Assembly (NCBI GenBank): GCA_016872875.1
Contig: VGYW01000546.1
Coordinates: 1 to 5,104, forward strand
From: Planctomycetota bacterium
Lineage (GTDB): Bacteria > Planctomycetota > PUPC01 > DSUN01
Length of the DNA stretch: 5,104 nt
Direction of reading: 5' to 3'
Under the pieces are notes generated by a model, which was given only the letters and a program-made list of their open reading frames with translations, had not been told where the DNA came from and ran no database searches. Below, piece after piece: positions 3,058 to 5,104 of the stretch (within the stretch, counting starts at the first letter, position 1; every line of letters begins with the position of its first letter). The position numbers and the translations under genes are program-made.

Positions 3058-5104
3058 ATGTCAAGGCTCGTCTGTGGTGTCGCCGTGTTGCTGCTCGTCG
3101 TGTCCGCCGCATTTGCCGGAGAGCCGCCGAAGACGTATGGCTGGCGGGGGAACTGGACGGGGCTGTACCCCGAGGCGAATCCGCCGACGGAATGGGGCAG
3201 GATAGCGAAGGGGGTGGTGGCGGGGCTCACGTGCCAAGCGGCCAAGCCCGACGCGAACGCGGCGAAGGGCACGACGGCCATCACCACGGGCCAGGGGTTC
3301 ATCCGCGACTGGCTCGTCGTCGGTCTCTTCCCCGTGAGCCATTCGGTGAACGACTTCGACAAGGAGCAGATTCCCGGCGAGGCGAAGCTCGCGCCCGCCG
3401 AGGGCGACAAGGCGGGCGACCTGGCCTGGAGGCGCCTCCACCTGGTCCGAGAGCCCGACTACGAGCGCTGGGGCCGCGTTGACCTGGATGAGGCCGTGGA
3501 CCTCGCCAAGGCGCTCGACTACAAGGCCAACCACGTGGCCTACGCCCACACCTATATCCACACCCCGCGGGCCGGCAAGGTGTCGCTGACCGTTGACCAC
3601 ATCTACGGCCTCAAGCTCTTCTTCAACGGCGAACAGGTCTACTGCGCGCCCAAGATGGCGGCGGGCTACGGCTCGCACTACGGCATCAGCCGCCAGAAGC
3701 TCGCCTTCACCCACGGCCGCTCGCCTCGCATCACGCTCGACCTCAAGCAGGGCTGGAACCGCCTCCTCGCCAAGACGTGCAGCCACACCGGGCCGAACGG
3801 CCGCGCGCTGTGGTTCGCACCCGTCCTGATGGATGCCGAGTCTGTGGGCGGGACGTCCCCGTCCCGCGATTCGCGGCGTGGGGACACGCCGCCCACAGCT
3901 TACGAGGAGAAGAACATCGTCTGGATGGCCGAGATGCCGGAGCGGACGAATGCCTGCCCAATCGTCGTCGGCGACCGCATCTTCACCCCCGCCGAGCCCG
4001 ACGGGCTCCTGTGCGTGGACAAGGCGACGGGCAAGGTGCTCTGGCGCCGCTTCAACAGCCTCTACGAGGCCACGCCCGAGGCCGACCGCGCGGCCAACCC
4101 GGTCTTCAAGGAGAAGCTCGCACCCCTGGCCGAGGAGCTGGCGAAGGCCGACTCCGAGAAGAGCCTCGAGATACGCCGCCAGATGCGCGACCTGCTCATG
4201 GAGATTGACAAGAAGAAGTACCACATGCGCCTCGAGGGCCACCTGGAGGGCCACTTCGGCATCGTCGGCTTCACCACCACGCCGGTCTCCGACGGCAAAC
4301 ACGTCTGGGCCTACACAGGCTTCGGCGTCGTCGCCTGCTACGGCCTCGACGGCAACCGCAAGTGGATTCGCCGCCTCGAGGTGCCGAAGGAGATAAGCTA
4401 CTCGTGCTCGCCCGCGCTCGTCGGCGGCAAGCTCTGCGTCGTCTTCAACGGCCTCCACGCTCTCGACGCCGCCACGGGCGAGACCGTGTGGAGCGACCCG
4501 AAGGGCCACAGCATCGCCTCGCTCATCCCGGCCACGATTCGCGGCACCGACGTGGTGTTCACCTGGCGGGGCGTGTGCTATCGCGTCTCCGACGGCAAGC
4601 AGCTCTGGGCCAACCCCCGCATCACCCAGGGCGACCTGGGGTGGGCCGCACCCGTCGTGCTGGGCGACACCATGTACCTCCCCTGGTGCGGCGTCGCCGG
4701 CCTCCTCATCGCCGACTTCTCCAAGGGGACCGTCGCGCTTTCGCGCGAAAGCGCGACGATCGGGACCGCCCGCCCCGGCGCCGGGGGCTCCTCGAAGGCC
4801 GAGGGCGACGACGAGTGGAAGCCCGACTTCCGCGGCATCGAACTCAAGGTCAACCATCGCCGCCCCAGCGGCGAATGGCTCGACCGCTTCACCCCTGCCT
4901 CGCCCCTCATCATCGGCGGCACCCACTACATCCCCGACCAGTACGGCTTCTTCTACGTCGCCGACATCGCGTCGGGCCAGACCCACTACGCCCAGGACCT
5001 CGGCTTCGACGAGCTCCACACCTACAACGCCATCGGCGTGGGTGGCAGCGCCGCCCTCGGCGGAAAGCACATCTACGTCCAGGACAACCAGGGAATGTGC
5101 GTCG
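3058..5104 (+). CDS. Secreted PQQ-like beta-propeller protein, 3' end outside window
   Basis: The frame is open from ATG 3058 through the right edge: 682 codons without a stop. Residues 1-20 are a signal peptide (Arg3, hydrophobic core 4-15, cleavage likely after Ala-Phe-Ala), so the protein is exported. The mature start has Trp-Arg-Gly-Asn-Trp-Thr-Gly and Pro-Pro-Thr-Glu-Trp, common in planctomycete-type PQQ proteins. Residues 84-89 (Asp-Trp-Leu-Val-Val-Gly) and 175-191 (ending Leu-Phe-Phe-Asn-Gly) look like a beta-sandwich, possibly ligand-binding, domain. The propeller follows from about 286, with repeats of the Gly-x-x-x-x-x-Asp-x-x-Thr-Gly-x-x-x-Trp type at 316-329, 423-436, 465-478 and 505-517, and a weaker one at 630-644. 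A charged helical insert (about 342-398) separates the first two blades. Propellers of this kind occur in BamB and quinoprotein dehydrogenases; no catalytic residues were identified, so a binding or scaffold role is as likely as an enzyme. Two palindromic repeats are embedded in the coding sequence. Confidence 0.85.
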   Translation, partial: MSRLVCGVAVLLLVVSAAFAGEPPKTYGWRGNWTGLYPEANPPTEWGRIAKGVVAGLTCQAAKPDANAAKGTTAITTGQGFIRDWLVVGLFPVSHSVNDFDKEQIPGEAKLAPAEGDKAGDLAWRRLHLVREPDYERWGRVDLDEAVDLAKALDYKANHVAYAHTYIHTPRAGKVSLTVDHIYGLKLFFNGEQVYCAPKMAAGYGSHYGISRQKLAFTHGRSPRITLDLKQGWNRLLAKTCSHTGPNGRALWFAPVLMDAESVGGTSPSRDSRRGDTPPTAYEEKNIVWMAEMPERTNACPIVVGDRIFTPAEPDGLLCVDKATGKVLWRRFNSLYEATPEADRAANPVFKEKLAPLAEELAKADSEKSLEIRRQMRDLLMEIDKKKYHMRLEGHLEGHFGIVGFTTTPVSDGKHVWAYTGFGVVACYGLDGNRKWIRRLEVPKEISYSCSPALVGGKLCVVFNGLHALDAATGETVWSDPKGHSIASLIPATIRGTDVVFTWRGVCYRVSDGKQLWANPRITQGDLGWAAPVVLGDTMYLPWCGVAGLLIADFSKGTVALSRESATIGTARPGAGGSSKAEGDDEWKPDFRGIELKVNHRRPSGEWLDRFTPASPLIIGGTHYIPDQYGFFYVADIASGQTHYAQDLGFDELHTYNAIGVGGSAALGGKHIYVQDNQGMCV
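3842..3898. repeat. 57-bp centrally symmetric palindrome (REP-like), in frame inside the propeller gene
   Basis: CTGTGGGCGG (3842-3851) pairs with CCGCCCACAG (3889-3898), GTCCCC (3855-3860) with GGGGAC (3880-3885), and CCGCGA (3864-3869) with TCGCGG (3871-3876). All pairs share one centre at base 3870. Of 28 possible pairs, 22 are Watson-Crick, two are G-T wobbles and four are mismatches. It encodes about 20 Gly/Ser/Arg/Pro-rich residues (262-281) between the N-terminal domain and the propeller, a linker position. CGAG occurs on both sides (3837-3840 and 3903-3906), 66 bases apart, a weak hint of a target duplication. Confidence 0.8.
4726..4768. repeat. 28-bp perfect palindrome flanked by 7-bp direct repeats, inside the propeller gene
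   Basis: Bases 4731-4758 equal their own reverse complement; the centre is TTTCGCGCGAAA. The 7-base word GGGACCG occurs at 4726-4732 and again at 4762-4768, exactly 36 bases apart, so removing one unit deletes 12 codons and keeps the frame. The encoded stretch (about residues 559-568) joins a longer low-complexity Ala/Gly/Ser region, as expected of an insertion in a loop. It resembles a small palindromic element with a target-site duplication, but one copy in one genome cannot show mobility. Confidence 0.75.
4773..4786. repeat. 14-bp GC-only perfect palindrome next to the 28-bp palindrome
   Basis: CCCCGGCGCCGGGG equals its own reverse complement. It lies 14 bases past the larger palindrome and encodes part of an Arg-Pro-Gly-Ala-Gly-Gly run. 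It may belong to one composite repeat with its neighbour, or be chance in GC-rich sequence. Confidence 0.5.

Noticed and set aside
3061..5070. A 669-codon open frame on the minus strand opposite the propeller gene
   Set aside because: The plus frame has a signal peptide, propeller repeats and a ribosome site. The antisense product is Ala/Val/Gly/Arg-rich with no recognisable domain, as expected of the mirror frame in GC-rich coding DNA.
1..5104. tRNA, rRNA, CRISPR array, transposase or integrase
   Set aside because: No such sequence was seen on either strand; no spaced direct-repeat series, no terminal inverted repeats of an insertion sequence, and no transposase-like frame.

Overview
The window is GC-rich, densely coding bacterial DNA. 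Gene style points to a PVC-group or similar environmental bacterium (Planctomycetota, Lentisphaerota or relatives). The clues are the tail of a Gfo/Idh/MocA oxidoreductase, a secreted PQQ-type propeller opening with a Trp-Arg-Gly...Asn-Trp-Thr-Gly...Pro-Pro-Thr-Glu-Trp block, and palindromic repeats sitting in frame inside a coding sequence. This placement is inferred from protein character alone.

Layout: (1) bases 1-210 hold the last 69 codons of a Gfo/Idh/MocA-family oxidoreductase. (2) After 29 bases comes a 490-residue DNA methyltransferase with a C-terminal PD-(D/E)XK-like nuclease domain (240-1712, GTG start). (3) Its stop codon overlaps the ribosome binding site of a 212-residue membrane-anchored HEXXH protein of unrecognised family (1726-2364). 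(4) On the minus strand lies a compact two-gene module of toxin-antitoxin type: a small DUF4258-like protein (2916-2713), then a YgiT/MqsA-type zinc-finger protein (2706-2398). (5) A short divergent control region (2917-3057) holds a sigma70-like promoter pointing right. (6) A secreted PQQ-like beta-propeller protein starts at 3058 and runs off the right edge.

Taken together, an accessory patch (methylase-nuclease fusion, anchored putative metalloprotease, toxin-antitoxin-like pair) lies between two genes of ordinary carbohydrate or secreted-protein type. The methylase and the HEXXH gene look translationally linked and may act together; that pairing is the best candidate here for an undescribed functional unit.

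The most solid structural observations are two palindromic elements inside the propeller gene: a 57-bp, centrally symmetric imperfect palindrome, and a 28-bp perfect palindrome bracketed by 7-bp direct repeats exactly 36 bases apart. Both keep the reading frame. The 5' end of the DUF4258-like gene also looks one base short: a well-placed ribosome binding site and ATG lie upstream in a frame that would join the gene if a run of four C (plus strand) had five.
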